Program-made: the position numbers and the translations under genes | Notes under the pieces: model-generated | Databases searched by the model: none | What the model saw: the letters and a program-made list of their open reading frames with translations, nothing else | Told to the model about the DNA's origin: nothing | NCBI GenBank assembly: GCA_949825045.1 | Contig: OX463809.1 | Location: 833,501-897,500 of the forward strand | DNA length: 64,000 nt | DNA from: Argyresthia goedartella | Lineage: Eukaryota; Arthropoda; Insecta; Lepidoptera; Argyresthiidae | Direction: 5' to 3' | Shown: in pieces, positions 40,716 to 52,082 of the stretch | Numbering within the stretch: position 1 is the first letter of the stretch | How the letters are laid out: each line of letters begins with the position of its first letter

Positions 40716-41538
40716 CCACATAGATAAATTGGCTGGTAAATTAAGTTCTGCGGCTTACGCTGTTAGGAACATCAGACAAAGCACGGATGTGGCTACATCT
40801 AGGCTAGTATATTTTAGTTACTTTCATAGTGTGATGTCCTATGGTATCTTGTTGTGGGGGAAAGCAGCGGATATTCAAACTATTTTTATTTTACAGAAAA
40901 GAGCTATTCGAGCAATTTATAATTTAAAACGAACAGACTCCTTAAGAGAGCTTTTTAAAGAAATTGACATACTAACAGTAGCTAGTCAATTTATTTTCGA
41001 AAATATAATGTATGTACGCAAGAACCTTACAACATTTTCCAAACTTAGCGACAGCTGTAATGTTAATCTAAGAAATAATCACAGACTATGTGCGCCCCGT
41101 TTTAGACTCGCGAAGGTTAGCAATTCTTTCAAGGGTCAGTGCATTCTCTACTACAATAAGATACCTCTGGAGATTTTGAAATTGCCATTTGAGCAATTTA
41201 AAAAGCATGTTAAAGCGACTTTGTCGAAAAAGGGATATTACAATGTTCAAGATTACTTAAATGACAGGACTGTATGGGTCTAATCTGGCTCAACACAGAC
41301 CTTGCTGTTAATAATTTTGTAATTATTTATTCCTGCTTATTAATCATAATAATTAAATTTTTCATATTTGTATTAGTTAAGCACAACTTATTTTTAAAAG
41401 AGATCTAAAAATAAATCTGTGGGAGTTTCTACGCCCTTCTTCTCCCACAGTGGTCTAATGTAGAGAAGAGGCAAAAAATGACGTTTGCTAAGTATATGTA
41501 AATATCTACAGTAATAAAGTACTTTGACTATTTGACTA
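40705..41538 (+). mobile_element. LINE family A, 5'-truncated copy
   Basis: Encodes 'MQWGPHIDKLAGKLSSAAYA' to 'YYNVQDYLNDRTVWV' (stop at 41281-41283) without frameshift, then the family 3' UTR and a TTTGACTA-repeat tail (about 41520-41549). The joint region shares GGCT at both edges, a possible short target duplication. Confidence 0.87.
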
Positions 41539-41544
41539 TTTGAC

Positions 41545-42066
41545 TATTTGGCTTAAAGTTTTGTATAGAATCCGTTACCTTCTTAGCGTTGACCTACGAA
41601 TACAGTTAAGTGAAGCCTTAGTACTATCCAAGCTTAACTATTGTATTACAGTGTATGGAGCGTGTCTATTTGAGAAAACACAAAACTCATACAAAGAGTA
41701 CAAAATACCTGTGCCAGGTTCTGTTTCGTAATTCCCCCCAAAACGCACATTACTCCATTTTTAAACAGGGCAAATATTTTAAGGATGAAAGCTAGACAGG
41801 ATTTGTATTTTTCAACGCTGTTGTTTGAGGTTATAGTGAAGAGGACACCTTCTTATCTTTGTGACAAACTTACCTGGCGTATGTCCCAGAGAGTTGCTCC
41901 TTTTCTCTCAATGCCTCGACACAAGGGTGCAGCTTTCCGTGGCAGTTTTAAGTACCGTGCCACCAAGTGCTGGAATAACATCCCACCACCCCTTCGGCTG
42001 CTTACTAGTAAGGCTGGGTTTAGAAGTGCCTATAGAAAGTATTTGATACTACAGCAGAAAACTTAG
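41545..42066 (+). pseudogene. LINE ORF2 C-terminus (continues 38387-40715)
   Basis: Resumes with 'LKVLYRIRYLLSVDLRIQLS' and 'KLNYCITVYGACLFEKTQN'. After a frameshift near 41700 it ends in 'KRTPSYLCDKLTWRMSQRVA' and 'YRATKCWNNIPPPLRLL', stop at 42064-42066. This is the same thumb region that precedes the break at 40700. Confidence 0.75.
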
Positions 42067-42475
42067 GGAACGGCACGAAGCTAATCTACCTGTTACCTGT
42101 GATATTTATATTGTTTCCAATTATATTATTACTATGATTAATTCCCTACTGATTATTATTATTTTATAATCCTAATGACATTTTCAATTTAATCTTACTT
42201 GTAACCCTGACATCAATTTTATTACAAATTGCTATATTTTTTAATTTTATTTCTTTTATTACTATACATTTTAATGATATAATTTTAATGCTATAATTTT
42301 CATACAATCTTCTAGAATACAATTTATTTTATTCAACAATTTTATTAAAATCATCATATTTTACGTTGTTAAATGTATACTTGAGCAGACCGTTGTCTCT
42401 TCCGTACTGGCTCTGGCAGAATATCAGCGTCACAGATTCGTCTGTGACATTGCTGAGTCAGGGCCATTTACAATA

Positions 42476-43077
42476 CGTGGCTTGACATGGCTATAGAGCA
42501 CATCGAAGACGAACGACTCAAGCACCTTAGCGAAGCATGATAATATGCTGATGGGGCGATAGTTACCACAATTGCTAATATCACCCGATTTATGGATAGG
42601 CACAACAAACGCCAATTTCCAATTATTTGGAAAAGTGCTCGTGCTGAACGACTTGTTGAAGATGATCGTAAGAGGTATAGATAGAGCACCGGCACATGAT
42701 TGAATGAAGTAGGGGGGAATCCCGTCAGGACCAGCTCCCTTATTGACATTTACAGTCATCAACTTTCTACGAACTGCATCTTGAGGTATAGTCATATTGG
42801 CTAGGGTATTGTTACATTCACCGACGTTGGTTAAGTCTTCACAGTCACCATCGTGATCGATGTCGTCCTTCTCAAAAACTGACGCAAAATATTCGGAGAA
42901 CAAATTACACACCTCTAGCCCACCGCGTGCGGATTTGTTGCCGAAGTACATAGTTTCAGGGAGAGAGTTGTTTGCTTTTTTAGACTTGACGAAGGTAAAA
43001 AATAATTTTGTCGTGTCACACAAGGAGTTTTCGACACTACTCAACTCAGAAACGATTTGTAGCAGTTCTTAATAAGT
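42476..43077 (-). pseudogene. LINE ORF2, RT N-terminal portion
   Basis: 'SSVENSLCDTTKLFFTFVKS', 'LMTVNVNKGAGPDGIPPYFI' and 'NCGNYRPISILSCFAKVLES' define the region from the linker to RT block 2. The frame differs from the endonuclease (shift near 43060-43230). It ends abruptly before the catalytic A motif. Confidence 0.75.
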
Positions 43078-43227
43078 TTTTTTGATCTGGTTCGTAGCAT
43101 TTGGAACTCATCATAATCCCGGGGATTCTGATATTTTTTGTACCGTCTGTGAACTTTATTTTTCTCATCGATACAAGCTTTTAGAGATTCTGAAAACCAG
43201 AGGGGGTGCCTATTGTCACCAACTCTT

Positions 43228-44130
43228 TTAAGGGGGGGTATTTTGTTTGATTATGTCATTCAAAGTGGTATAGAATGTCGCTAGGTCTACGTTTACATCA
43301 GAGTTACTTAATACCATGGGCCAGTCAATGCAATCAAGGGCTTGGTTACACTTAGCTAAGTCGCATTTGCGGTAGTTAAGTGTTTTTTTGGGCATTGAGA
43401 CTAAGGGCTTGGGTACATCCAGCAGTTCAGCCACGAATGCCGGGTGGTGCCTGTCAACTCGTGATACGGCGTCACATTCAGTCAGGGTCAAGTTAGGGTA
43501 ATCTGTTAAGAATAGGTCCAGTATCCTATTGTTGGCGTTGCATATGTTGTTACATTGGCTTAAGTTACCAAGTGCCATTAGATTGAACAGCAGCTCGGAT
43601 TTGGAGTCAAGTGGGGCTGTGTTGATCAAGCTGTACGAGGAGGCTGGGTCAGGTGACCATTGCAAGTTAGGAAGGTTGAAATCGCCCAGAATTATGGTTT
43701 TAGTTCTATAGTCGCTAGTGTCCGCAAGCAGGTTATTGGAACATTTATCGATCCAAGTCCTAAACTCATAAATTTTGAGGTAGTCTGGCAGGTAAACGAG
43801 ACAAATTGCGAGGGAAAGTCCGGCCTTGCCAGTCCTCATCGTTATCCAGAGATCTTCAAGAGAGGTCTCCATATCCTGATGCCTCGTGACATGAAAGTGC
43901 TTTTTTATTGCAAGTAATACGCCACCACCGGACTGTTTCGAAGAGGTAGTGGATTCGCGGTCCCTACGGAAAACAACGTACCTATCATCTATCACCTCGC
44001 TCGTGTAAATGCCGCTATCAAAGTTGGTTTCGGTCAAGCAGACTATGTCATAGTCATCATTAAGCAGACTGAGATAAACATCGTTTAGTTTAGATCTTAT
44101 TCTATTGACATTTTGATAAAATATACGCAT
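43228..44130 (-). pseudogene. LINE ORF2, endonuclease portion
   Basis: The ATG at 44130 opens 'MRIFYQNVNRIRSKLNDVYL'. Catalytic motifs are 'CLTETNFDSG', 'CLVYLPDY', 'IILGDFNLPNLQW', 'NNRILDLFLTD' and 'SRVDRHHPAFVAE'. In the last motif the usual SDH is 'DRHH'. An ATG at 44151 in the same frame is an alternative start. The frame closes at 43228 and continues shifted in the RT part. Confidence 0.78.
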
Positions 44131-44193
44131 GGAAGAGAAAACTGATATCAATTAGCTAAAGTAACATATACGAGTAATTAGAGTAGGTAAGGT

Positions 44194-45264
44194 TTACCTA
44201 TATATAGGCAGCTTTTCAAGAGCAGATTTGTCCTTTATATGTATATGTGGTGACTGTTCGTCTTTTCTGACATAAACTCTTCCAAATTTCACCCATACAA
44301 ATTTATAACCGAGGGCCTTGTATTTTCTCGCAGCTGCGTGTAGGTCTTTACCCTCCGGCGACAGGTGCTCCGCGACGAAGATCGACTCGTCTGCTCCTGA
44401 TACGCCAATCAAGTTCGAGCTGATGTGAGCTTGGGGGTGATCCTTGTTATATTTCTTCACCGCGGATATTATGTTGTCACGGTGACGCTCGGACGGCAAG
44501 GTAATCAGTATGGTGCGGGGTCTGGGTGAAGTACTGTCCAGTTTTGCAATTCTTCGGCATGATCTAATTTTGTGTTCAGTAATCGGAGCATTGATCACCT
44601 CGCACAGGTCTTTGAAAAGCCGCACGATATTTTCGTTGTTGCGCTCGGGTACTGCGTGAAGCTCTAGATTGAGGCTCCGGGAGAGTTTTTCTGATGCCAC
44701 CACACGATGCTGTAGTTTTCCGATGTCCTGCTGGAGCTGGATGATTTGTTTTTCGAGCTCAGCGCATTTTTTGCTTGAAGCTAGCTGCTCGTTCTTACAC
44801 TCTTCTTGCCCAGCAGCCAGGAAGTCGGTTGTGGCGCTGAACTCATCCTTAAGCGATTCTATAGCTTCTTTAATTTCCGAGGACACAGCAGCCTTTATTT
44901 GATTGTGGATATTGGCGAGGGCCGCATTGATATCAGACTTCCAATCATTGCGTAACGCTTCAAATTTAGCGTCGAAATATGAGGTTAATGCAGCGGAATC
45001 GACATTTATCATGGAGGCATGGCTAGGTGAGTCTATAGCTGTTACCACGGGGGAGGCCGACCGTGCAAGTGCCGGTGGTGGGGTGACGTATTTTTTCAGT
45101 GATTTACACTCAGCGCATTTCCATTTGCCTTTATTCATAGGCAGTATACGTTTAAAATCAAATTCAGACATTCCAGCACATTTGAAATGGAACGCGCACT
45201 GGCAGGCAACGCATTTCATTAATTCCATCGTGGCGATGTCAAGATTACATATTTTGCATGCCAT
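44194..45264 (-). CDS. LINE ORF1: PHD finger, coiled coil, FP-like domain
   Basis: 356 residues, uninterrupted. The finger is 'MACKICNLDIATMELMKCVA' with 'GKWKCAECKSL'. A coiled coil follows ('ECKNEQLASSKKCAELEKQI'). The FP-like block has 'NLELHAVPERNNENIVRLFK', 'IRSCRRIAKLDSTSPRPRTI', 'IFVAEHLSPEGKDLHAAARK' and 'KFVWVKFGRVYVRKDEQSP'. It lies 43-64 nt upstream of the endonuclease start. The homologous C-terminus at 53271-53619 shows that the family has another copy in the window. Confidence 0.83.
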   Translation of the reverse strand: MACKICNLDIATMELMKCVACQCAFHFKCAGMSEFDFKRILPMNKGKWKCAECKSLKKYVTPPPALARSASPVVTAIDSPSHASMINVDSAALTSYFDAKFEALRNDWKSDINAALANIHNQIKAAVSSEIKEAIESLKDEFSATTDFLAAGQEECKNEQLASSKKCAELEKQIIQLQQDIGKLQHRVVASEKLSRSLNLELHAVPERNNENIVRLFKDLCEVINAPITEHKIRSCRRIAKLDSTSPRPRTILITLPSERHRDNIISAVKKYNKDHPQAHISSNLIGVSGADESIFVAEHLSPEGKDLHAAARKYKALGYKFVWVKFGRVYVRKDEQSPHIHIKDKSALEKLPIYR

Positions 45265-45349
45265 CGTGAGATACTAGTGCCCTCCGTGATCAAGATTTAT
45301 AAACTCGGAGGTGGTCAGCGTGGTGGAGTACCAGGGCCGGAGCGAGGTA

Positions 45350-46086
45350 TAGGATTCGAGCCCTCAGGCGGCTACTGGACGTCTGTGGGTCATACGCCGA
45401 GTCGCATGGCCTAAGGTACAATGCCAAAAAAAGCGAAATGCTTGTATTCAAGGCCGGCACTAAAAAACCATCTTTTGTGCCTCCTGTCAAATTATGTGGC
45501 ATCGCCCTGAATAGAGTCGCAAAATTTAAGTACCTAGGGCATGTGGTCACGGAGACACTCACAGATGATCTGGACATGGAGAGAGAGCGCAGGGCGTTGT
45601 CGGTTCGCTGTAACATGCTGGCCCGCAGGTTTGCACGGTGCACTAAAGAAGTGAAACTTACACTTTTCAGAGCTTACTGTCAAACCTTCTACACCTGCAG
45701 TCTGTGGGTTCGCTATACGCAGAGGGCCTATAGCGCTCTGCGTGTCCAATACAATAACGCGCTGAGGATTGTGTTGGGGCTGCCGCGATACTGCAGCGCC
45801 TCATCGATGTTCATGGAGGCAAGAGTGGATGACTTTTTTGCCATCTTGCGTAAGAGAGCAGCCTCTATGATGAGTCGTGTTCGCGGCAGCTCGAACGGGA
45901 TCATCAGTGCGTTAGGGGATAGGGTCGATAGTCCCTTGCTGAAACACTGGATAGATGTGCACCTATACAAAAATAAAAAATAGTTTAGGTTACCTGTGTG
46001 TTAATGTACAAAATATTTTGTCTTTTTATAATTTACTATGGATGTGTACCTATCTGACAATAAATAAATAATAATAATAATAATAG
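45350..46086 (+). pseudogene. LINE RT C-terminal fragment with (ATA)n tail
   Basis: 'LLDVCGSYAESHGLRYNAKK' opens the fragment after a 5' truncation, followed from 45438 by 'FKYLGHVVTETLTDDLDMER' and 'LWVRYTQRAYSALRVQYNNA'; stop at 45981-45983. An AATAAATAATAATAATAATA tail follows at 46060-46086. The family differs from its neighbours and is not assigned to a clade. Confidence 0.72.
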
Positions 46087-46600
46087 GAGATGGCTAGCCG
46101 GCTTCGGTCATGCACGCACGAGACTCACGAGCAGTGATCAGTGTCGCCCCACGCAGCCTGTTTAGTCAATGCGACGACGGCAAGGTACCAGGGCCGCAGC
46201 AATCAGCAGGTGGTTGCGTGCGATGTGATATGATGAATGAGGTCCACGTGGGTGGGCGGGGCCTGCGTACTACCCGGCGCGTACGATCAGTAAGTGCGTA
46301 GCTGCTGGAGTAGTGGCGCTGCAGTTGTACTCACGCGCAGGAGACGTTGCTTCGTCCGTGAATGAGATCCTCGTAGGTGGGTGGGGATTGCGTACTACTG
46401 GTGACTGTGAACACGGACGCGCGGCGGGAGTTGTGGCGCGCGAATTTGTATCAGCGGAGAGCACTTTGGAGTTATGCGCTCCTAATATTTTGATAGGATT
46501 TAAATTGTTTTAAATCGATTTAAATATAAGAATTTGATTTAATGCAGTTTTTATAGACGACTGCTCACTATGAGATCCGGGGGGGGAAAAAAAGCAGCTT
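46087..46600. repeat. GC-rich block with two diverged internal copies
   Basis: Two related segments (about 46235-46330 and 46365-46445) share GGTGGG.GGGG...TGCGTACTAC and a GGAGT.GTGGCGC block. No reading frame is convincing. The class of element is unknown. Confidence 0.4.
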
Positions 46601-47303
46601 GGTTATCGCAACCCCAGTGGCAGGGACAGTTTACACGACCATAGCTTGGTGTCGTTGGTGGACAGAAGATTATTCGCGGATCTGAAGTTACTTCACGGCG
46701 TGATTCACGCGGGCATCGACAGCAGCGAACTGGTGAGCAGAGTGCTGCTGCGCGTCGCCCCTGTGCGTGCACGCCGGCACGGACGCGTGCCTGCAGTGCT
46801 GCTCCATGCGCGCACGCGCACCAATTACGCCTCTTACTCACCCTTGAATAGGAGCATCAATATTTATGAGGAGCGTTTCCCAGAGCTGGATATATTTTTA
46901 TTTAATTGCTGCCCTTACTTTTTGTCGGAAGTTAGGAAATATTCGACTACGTCACCCCTCCTAACTTAGTTATTATATTGATTTTCTCATGACATTATCT
47001 TAGAATTACTTTTACTATTTCCCATCGGAACTCGATACCACACATACACACACACACGCACACACACACACACACCCACACTCACACAGCCTCATACACC
47101 ATTCAATCAGTCACCATATCGTCAAACCAGTTTGAACTAAGTTTATTACTTTACTCACTTTATTATTCCTAAAGATAGGTTCTTATATTTATATTTTATT
47201 TTTGTATTGTTTCGTAATTGGCATTTCAAATTTTCTTTTCCTTATTGTTTAATATTGTATTTTAATTGCTGTGAAACATGAATAAATAAATAAATAAATA
47301 AAA
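46601..47303 (+). pseudogene. LINE 3' end fragment with (AATA)n tail
   Basis: Encodes the ORF2 end 'VDRRLFADLKLLHGVIHAGI' and 'SPLNRSINIYEERFPELDIF', stop near 46967, then a 3' UTR with a CA-repeat (47039-47080) and an AATA-type tail ending at 47303. The DIRS recombinase sequence begins right after it. Confidence 0.7.
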
Positions 47304-47305
47304 AA

Positions 47306-47708
47306 TGTGGTAGATATAATGATGCAGTCATTATCATCGAATTCCTTCAAACAATATGAAGTATATTTAAAACGTTGGTTCGATTATTGTAATATTCAAA
47401 ATTTAAGTGTGTTTGATGCTTCTATTCCAACTGTAGCAATTTTTTTTACAAAACAATTCGAAGAAGGTGCTCAGTAGGGCACCCTTAATTCGTGTAGATC
47501 TGCTTTTTCTAGGAAATCATTTAGGACAAGACGAAAGGATTAAAAGGTTATTCAAAGGGGTGTTTCGGATAAAGCCTCCCATGCCATGATACAATGAGAC
47601 GTGGAATAGTTCTATTGTATTCAATTATTTGGCCACTCTGTAACCATATGAAAATATTTCCTTAGAAAATTGTCTAAGAAATTGATAACGTTGTTAGCTT
47701 TAGTTACG
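47306..47708 (+). pseudogene. DIRS tyrosine recombinase, N-terminal part
   Basis: Reads 'MQSLSSNSFKQYEVYLKRWF', 'VFDASIPTVAIFFTKQFEEG', then after a stop 'GTLNSCRSAFS', and later 'ERIKRLFKGVFRIKPPMP' and 'NISLENCLRKLITLLALVT'. This is the SAM-like core-binding domain and start of the catalytic domain of DIRS recombinases. Stops and at least one indel are present. It is cut at 47708 by a minus-strand LINE; the catalytic end is at 52268. Confidence 0.75.
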
Positions 47709-47872
47709 TAGTAAGTTAGTAAGTTATGTTTATTTGCATGAACATAGGTGTACATCAGATATTATGATAATGATAATTAAATATTGAAAGCTATGTTCTG
47801 CCATGTAGACGTGCAAATTTTATAACACAAATTAAATGATAAAATATCTAAAATATTACAATTATTTCAATA

Positions 47873-50800
47873 TTAATATAACAGTAATTCCCTAGTTAAG
47901 ATATTATTATTTGCAGCATATAAATTAATCGTACATCGGTTGCATATGTCCTCTAAGTAAGCCTGTGTTTTGTAGTAGGATTTTTCGACTAAGAAATGTC
48001 TAAGCCTAGCCTTGTATAGATGAAATTGGTCAATGTCCCTAATCGGTTTAGGTAGCCTATTATATATTAATGGCGCCATACCAAAAATGCTTTTGTGAAA
48101 TAAAGCAGTAGACCGCTGAGGAGCACTTAACTTTATATCTCTTTTGCCATTCATTGTCTTAAATAAGTTCCAGTTAGTTTTTACAAATATAGCATATGTA
48201 TATTCATATATGTATAGTGATGGCAATGACAGAATACCTAATACTTTAAAGTGAGGCAAGCAGCTGTATGTTGGTTTTAACTTACAATACACCGTTTTTG
48301 TGCTTTAAATGTCTTTAAATTTAATCTTTGTCGGTTGAGTTCCCTCAGAAAATAATGCCATACCTTAAAGTCGGCGCGACAAAAGCGTGATAAACAGTTA
48401 GCAAAGCCGATTGCCCAGTCACTTTGCCAAGCATATATAGAGCATAAGATCTGAAGCATAGAAATCTGATTTAATTTTTTGCAAACATGCTCTATATGTG
48501 GTTTCCATGTCAAGTGGGAGTCAATATTAAGTCCTAAGAATTTAGTTACATTTATTTCGTCAATTTTCCTATGATTATAGTGAATGTCAAGCTTATTTGC
48601 TATTTTATTGTAATTATTTTTAAATGTCATTATATTCGTTTTATCAAGATCAATTGTCAGATTATTATGTCCCAGCCATTCTATAATATTTTTAGAGAAT
48701 TATTAATTTCAGATGCATATGTATTTTTATCTGTACAATCTGCAATCATAGTACTATCATCATTTGCAAATAATTCAATTTGGTGAACTACTGACGTAGG
48801 GATATCATTGGTATAAATGAGGAATAGTAATGGTCCCAATACGCTACCTTGTGGTACACCATATTTTACATTTCTCGGGCCTGATGCATATTGATTTTCG
48901 GTTTTTGTTTTATGGCATATTCTGGAAATCTGTGTCAACTGTGTTCTTTTACTCAAGTAGCTTTTAATAAGTTCAAGGACATTTCCTCGGACACCGTATA
49001 CTTAAAGTTTGTTTATTAGTATAGCATGGTCGACGAAGTCAAATGCTTTCGTCATGTCCATTTACAGAGCTGTGACAGGAATCTTTTTATCCAAACACGT
49101 CACTACCTGCATTAAGAAATCGTATATGGCTAAGTCATTTGTCTTACTTTTTCTGAAACTCTTTTTTCTTTCGCAAATAGACATTTCTTCTCAAAATATT
49201 CATAGAGACGTTTATAAATAACTCTTTCAAAAACTTTTGACATTATAGGGATAAGCAACTGGCCTATAGAAACTCATGTCTTCGCGGTCCTGTTTCTTGA
49301 AAAGCGGTCTCATGATTGACGTTTTTAGCTTATCGGGAAATACGCCTTGCTCGATCGATAGATTAATTATACTGCTCAAAACCGGCGCTATAAAATCCCC
49401 CACTTATTTAATCACTTTTGTGCATAGGTCGTCATATCCAGTAATGTTAGTGTTTAGATTTTTTATTATTTGGTATACGTCATACGGTGTGGTTGGCATC
49501 AGAAATAATGAGTTGGGGTTGAGAGACACCTTAAGGGGGTTTTTAGTGGCATTCGCTTGACGTTGTTGTGATATCTGATCAATGAAGAAATTATTAAATG
49601 ACTGTGCTATTTCGTGTGGATTAGTGACAAGTTATCGTCAATTTTTATTTGTTTTATGTAGTTTTTAGATTTAGTGTTATTATTTTTATAGTTATTTATT
49701 ATTTTCCATGTGGCTTTGGATTTATTTTTTGATGTCTCAATAAAGTAGTCATTCTGGGATTTTCGCGTTTATTTCACAATTTTTTTGAGTCTAATTGAAT
49801 AGGTTTTAAAGTTTTGTTTATTTTGTTGGTTGGGATGTAGTCTAGATTTCCATAATAGCTCTCTCTTCTTTTTGTACACAGTTTGATACCCTTTGATATC
49901 CATTGTGGCCGCTTGTGGCTTGAAATCCTTACCTTGATTTTAGGAAAACTCAAATCATACAAAAGTTTAAAAGTATTATGGAACTCATTAAATGCCTCAT
50001 TAGCGTCGTTTGAATGGAATCACTGAAACTCAGACTTGAAATATGCTCTTTGAACTTATTTAGATATTCTGTGCGGTAGTCTTGCCTATAGATTGACCAA
50101 TTTTGGAGGGCGTTGAAGTGCTTTACTGGACATCTTAATATCTGTCCCGTATGGTCTGAAAGCGCAAATTCTACTATTTCGCCTTTACATCCCGTGGATG
50201 TACATATTGTGGATGAAATTGTCTAAACATGTGCCACTTTGGTGCATTGAATGTGAGCTTTAGGTAGTAGTTCCATAACAGATCTTCGAAATAAATCGAG
50301 AATCTATTATGTTTAAGTCGATCTTTGTTAAAATCTCCAAACACAATAGTTTTGCTCCTACCTTGGCAAATTCTATATAACAGTTTGTCTATGTTTTTTA
50401 AGAAGATGTCATACGTCTTTGTGTCATATTTTGCTTTCCTATATACGCATATTACATTTATATTGTGCTCAGTAAGCATGATGCCACAGCATTCTATTAA
50501 ATTAGAGATATTACAGTCCGTTACATCTATTACATTATATTTAACTTCATTTCTTACTAGTATAGCAGTACCGCCACTTCGTGTGCTTCTGGAAGAATAT
50601 GGGGCCAGTGTGAAATTTGCAACCTTCAGTAAGTAGATATCAGTCTCAATCATATTGAGCTCTGTAATACCTATAATATCTGACTACAATATATTTTGAC
50701 GACCCGAATGGCCGAGTCGGCAGTGACCCTGCCTACGAAGCCAAGGGTCCCGGGTTCGAGTCCCGGTGGGGGCAAATATTTGTTTGATGAGAACGGAGTT

Positions 50801-51104
50801 TGTACCCTAGTCATGATTGTTTATCTATCTAAGTATAATATTTATCTATATACGTATATGGATCGTTGTCTAGTACCCAAGATACAGGGAATCCTAGTTT
50901 GGGGCTAGATCAATGTGTGTAAATAGTGTCCAAGGTATTATTATTATTATTATTATTATTATCTGCTGATACTCCATTAAATCTTAACACCTCTAGATGT
51001 ATAGTTAGCAAGTCCGATTTATTTATTAGGCCATCAATATTCTGGTGAAATACATTAACATGGTTATTCACGAAAAAAATATTTCTCAATATACTCATGT
51101 TCAT
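47873..51104 (-). pseudogene. LINE ORF2 remnants (endonuclease and RT)
   Basis: From the 5' side: 'FFVNNHVNVFHQNIDGLINK' (51104-50963), SINE, then 'NFTLAPYSSRSTRSGGTAIL', 'NVICVYRKAKYDT' and 'TIVFGDFNKDRLK' (50653-50174). After several broken frames the RT appears: 'NVKYGVPQGSVLGPLLFLIY' and 'IELFANDDSTMI' (48956-48681), then 'VTKFLGLNIDSHLTWKPHIE' and 'APLIYNRLPKPIRDIDQ' down to 47873. The catalytic FADD reads FANDD, with an extra Asn codon. At least six interruptions. Confidence 0.75.
50698..50962 (+). mobile_element. tRNA-derived SINE
   Basis: The head has a pol III A box (TGGCCGAGTCGG, 50709-50720) and B box (GGTTCGAGTCC, 50753-50763) at normal tRNA spacing. A tRNA-unrelated body of about 170 bp and a (TTA)n tail (50937-50962) follow. 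It interrupts the endonuclease of the minus-strand LINE, so it is the younger insertion. It does not fold as a complete tRNA gene. Confidence 0.82.
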
Positions 51105-51360
51105 TTATATTAGCATTTACATTGTGATTTTCTATACCATTTACATTATCATATCCATTATCATTTACATTATTATTAACACTATCATTTATATTATCTT
51201 TCACGTAATCTTTCATAATATCACTTACATTGTCATTTTCATTTTCATTAAAATTATCATTCACAGTATCATTAACTTTGTCATAATTTGCATCATTATA
51301 ATTGTTTATCACATTATTGTCATTGTCCGCTATATTATTATAATTTGTACTTTCAATATT
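51105..51360 (-). repeat. Degenerate 12/18-bp repeat encoding Asn/Asp-rich stretch
   Basis: On minus it reads as repeated NVNDN, NDNVN and DNVND units (about 80 codons), derived from AATGATAATGTAAATGAT-like repeats. It lies between ORF1 and the endonuclease of the LINE, in one open frame that shifts just before 'FFVNNHVNVFHQ'. Confidence 0.6.
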
Positions 51361-51593
51361 CTTTACTGTAACATAATCATAATTAACTTCAGAGCTCTCC
51401 GTCTAGATCTCTACATTAACCAAAGCAGGCAATTCAGCAGGAAACCTAGTCTGAGCCTGACTCAAGTTAATCACATTGAACAGGACCGACTTTGAAGAAT
51501 ATGTTTTACTTATAATATTCAAAAAACATTTTGAATCCAATTATATTTGTAATTAATTTTAAGAATTTCCCTCGTAAGATATCTACACGCATT

Positions 51594-52082
51594 TTACTTA
51601 TTGAGCTTCCTAGCCCTAATTTCCTCAAAACTACACAACTCTAGATAAGTCGTGTGCGAAAAGCGTAAGCACACATCCTGGAAAGTGCTAATGACTTTCT
51701 TTTCATTTAGGTGTTTGTTTACATTGACATTGCACACTATAATATTAGTATGGGCCAGTTTTTTTAAATTACAGTACAACATAGACTGTAGGTTTAATGG
51801 ATCTTTGTCGTTACATCCAGCCGCTATTATTACAGTATCTTTACTCGTATATTTTTTGCAAAGGGAGGCACATGATTCAACGACTTTATATAGCGTGGCG
51901 TTGGGTTCAATTATTCACTCCACACAATAATTGTTCCCTAATAGTTTACTCAGCGTTTTATTTAACCCTTTACCCATTTCATCTGACAATAACAGGATTC
52001 TCTGTTTCGATTCCTGGCCAGTCACATTGAGTCGTTCGTCGTTGTTGGGGCATTTGCACGCAGCATTATTTTCATCTGTCAT
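51594..52082 (-). pseudogene. LINE ORF1 with SGNH-esterase-like domain
   Basis: The ATG at 52082 opens 'MTDENNAACKCPNNDERLNV', then 'RILLLSDEMGKGLNKTLSKL' (the position of the SGNH block I Ser), a TGA near 51924, 'TVIIAAGCNDKDP' (block III-like, Gly/Asn) and 'HTNIIVCNVNVNKHLNE'. The frame ends at 51594 without the final Asp-His block. It is homologous in layout to 16165-16704. Esterase-like ORF1 domains are known in CR1-type LINEs; activity here is excluded by the stop. Confidence 0.55.

Larger units (their letters stand above)
36500..42420 (+). mobile_element. CR1-like LINE, interrupted by a LINE family A fragment
   Basis: ORF1 at 36840-37931, ORF2 from 38387 to 40700 and again 41545-42066, then a 3' UTR to about 42420. 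The interruption (40705-41538) is a 5'-truncated family A copy. Rejoining the flanks continues the RT C-terminal coding sense ('RNCFYRL' then 'KVLYRIRYLL'). Confidence 0.82.
42429..45290 (-). mobile_element. LINE lacking its 3' half, minus strand
   Basis: ORF1, endonuclease and the first RT third are present in order on minus. The element then stops at about 42476, inside RT, next to an 8-bp stem hairpin with a TTCG loop (42429-42448). Loss of the 3' rather than the 5' end is unusual for target-primed insertion. The same family occurs at 53271-55510 on +. Confidence 0.75.

Noticed and set aside
50700..50775. tRNA gene
   Set aside because: A and B boxes are present, but the sequence lacks a full cloverleaf and acceptor stem and continues into a SINE body with a TTA tail.
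51097..51495. 132-codon Ile-rich + strand open frame that looks membrane-like
   Set aside because: It is the complement of the AAT-rich repeat encoding Asn/Asp on minus; low complexity, not a gene.
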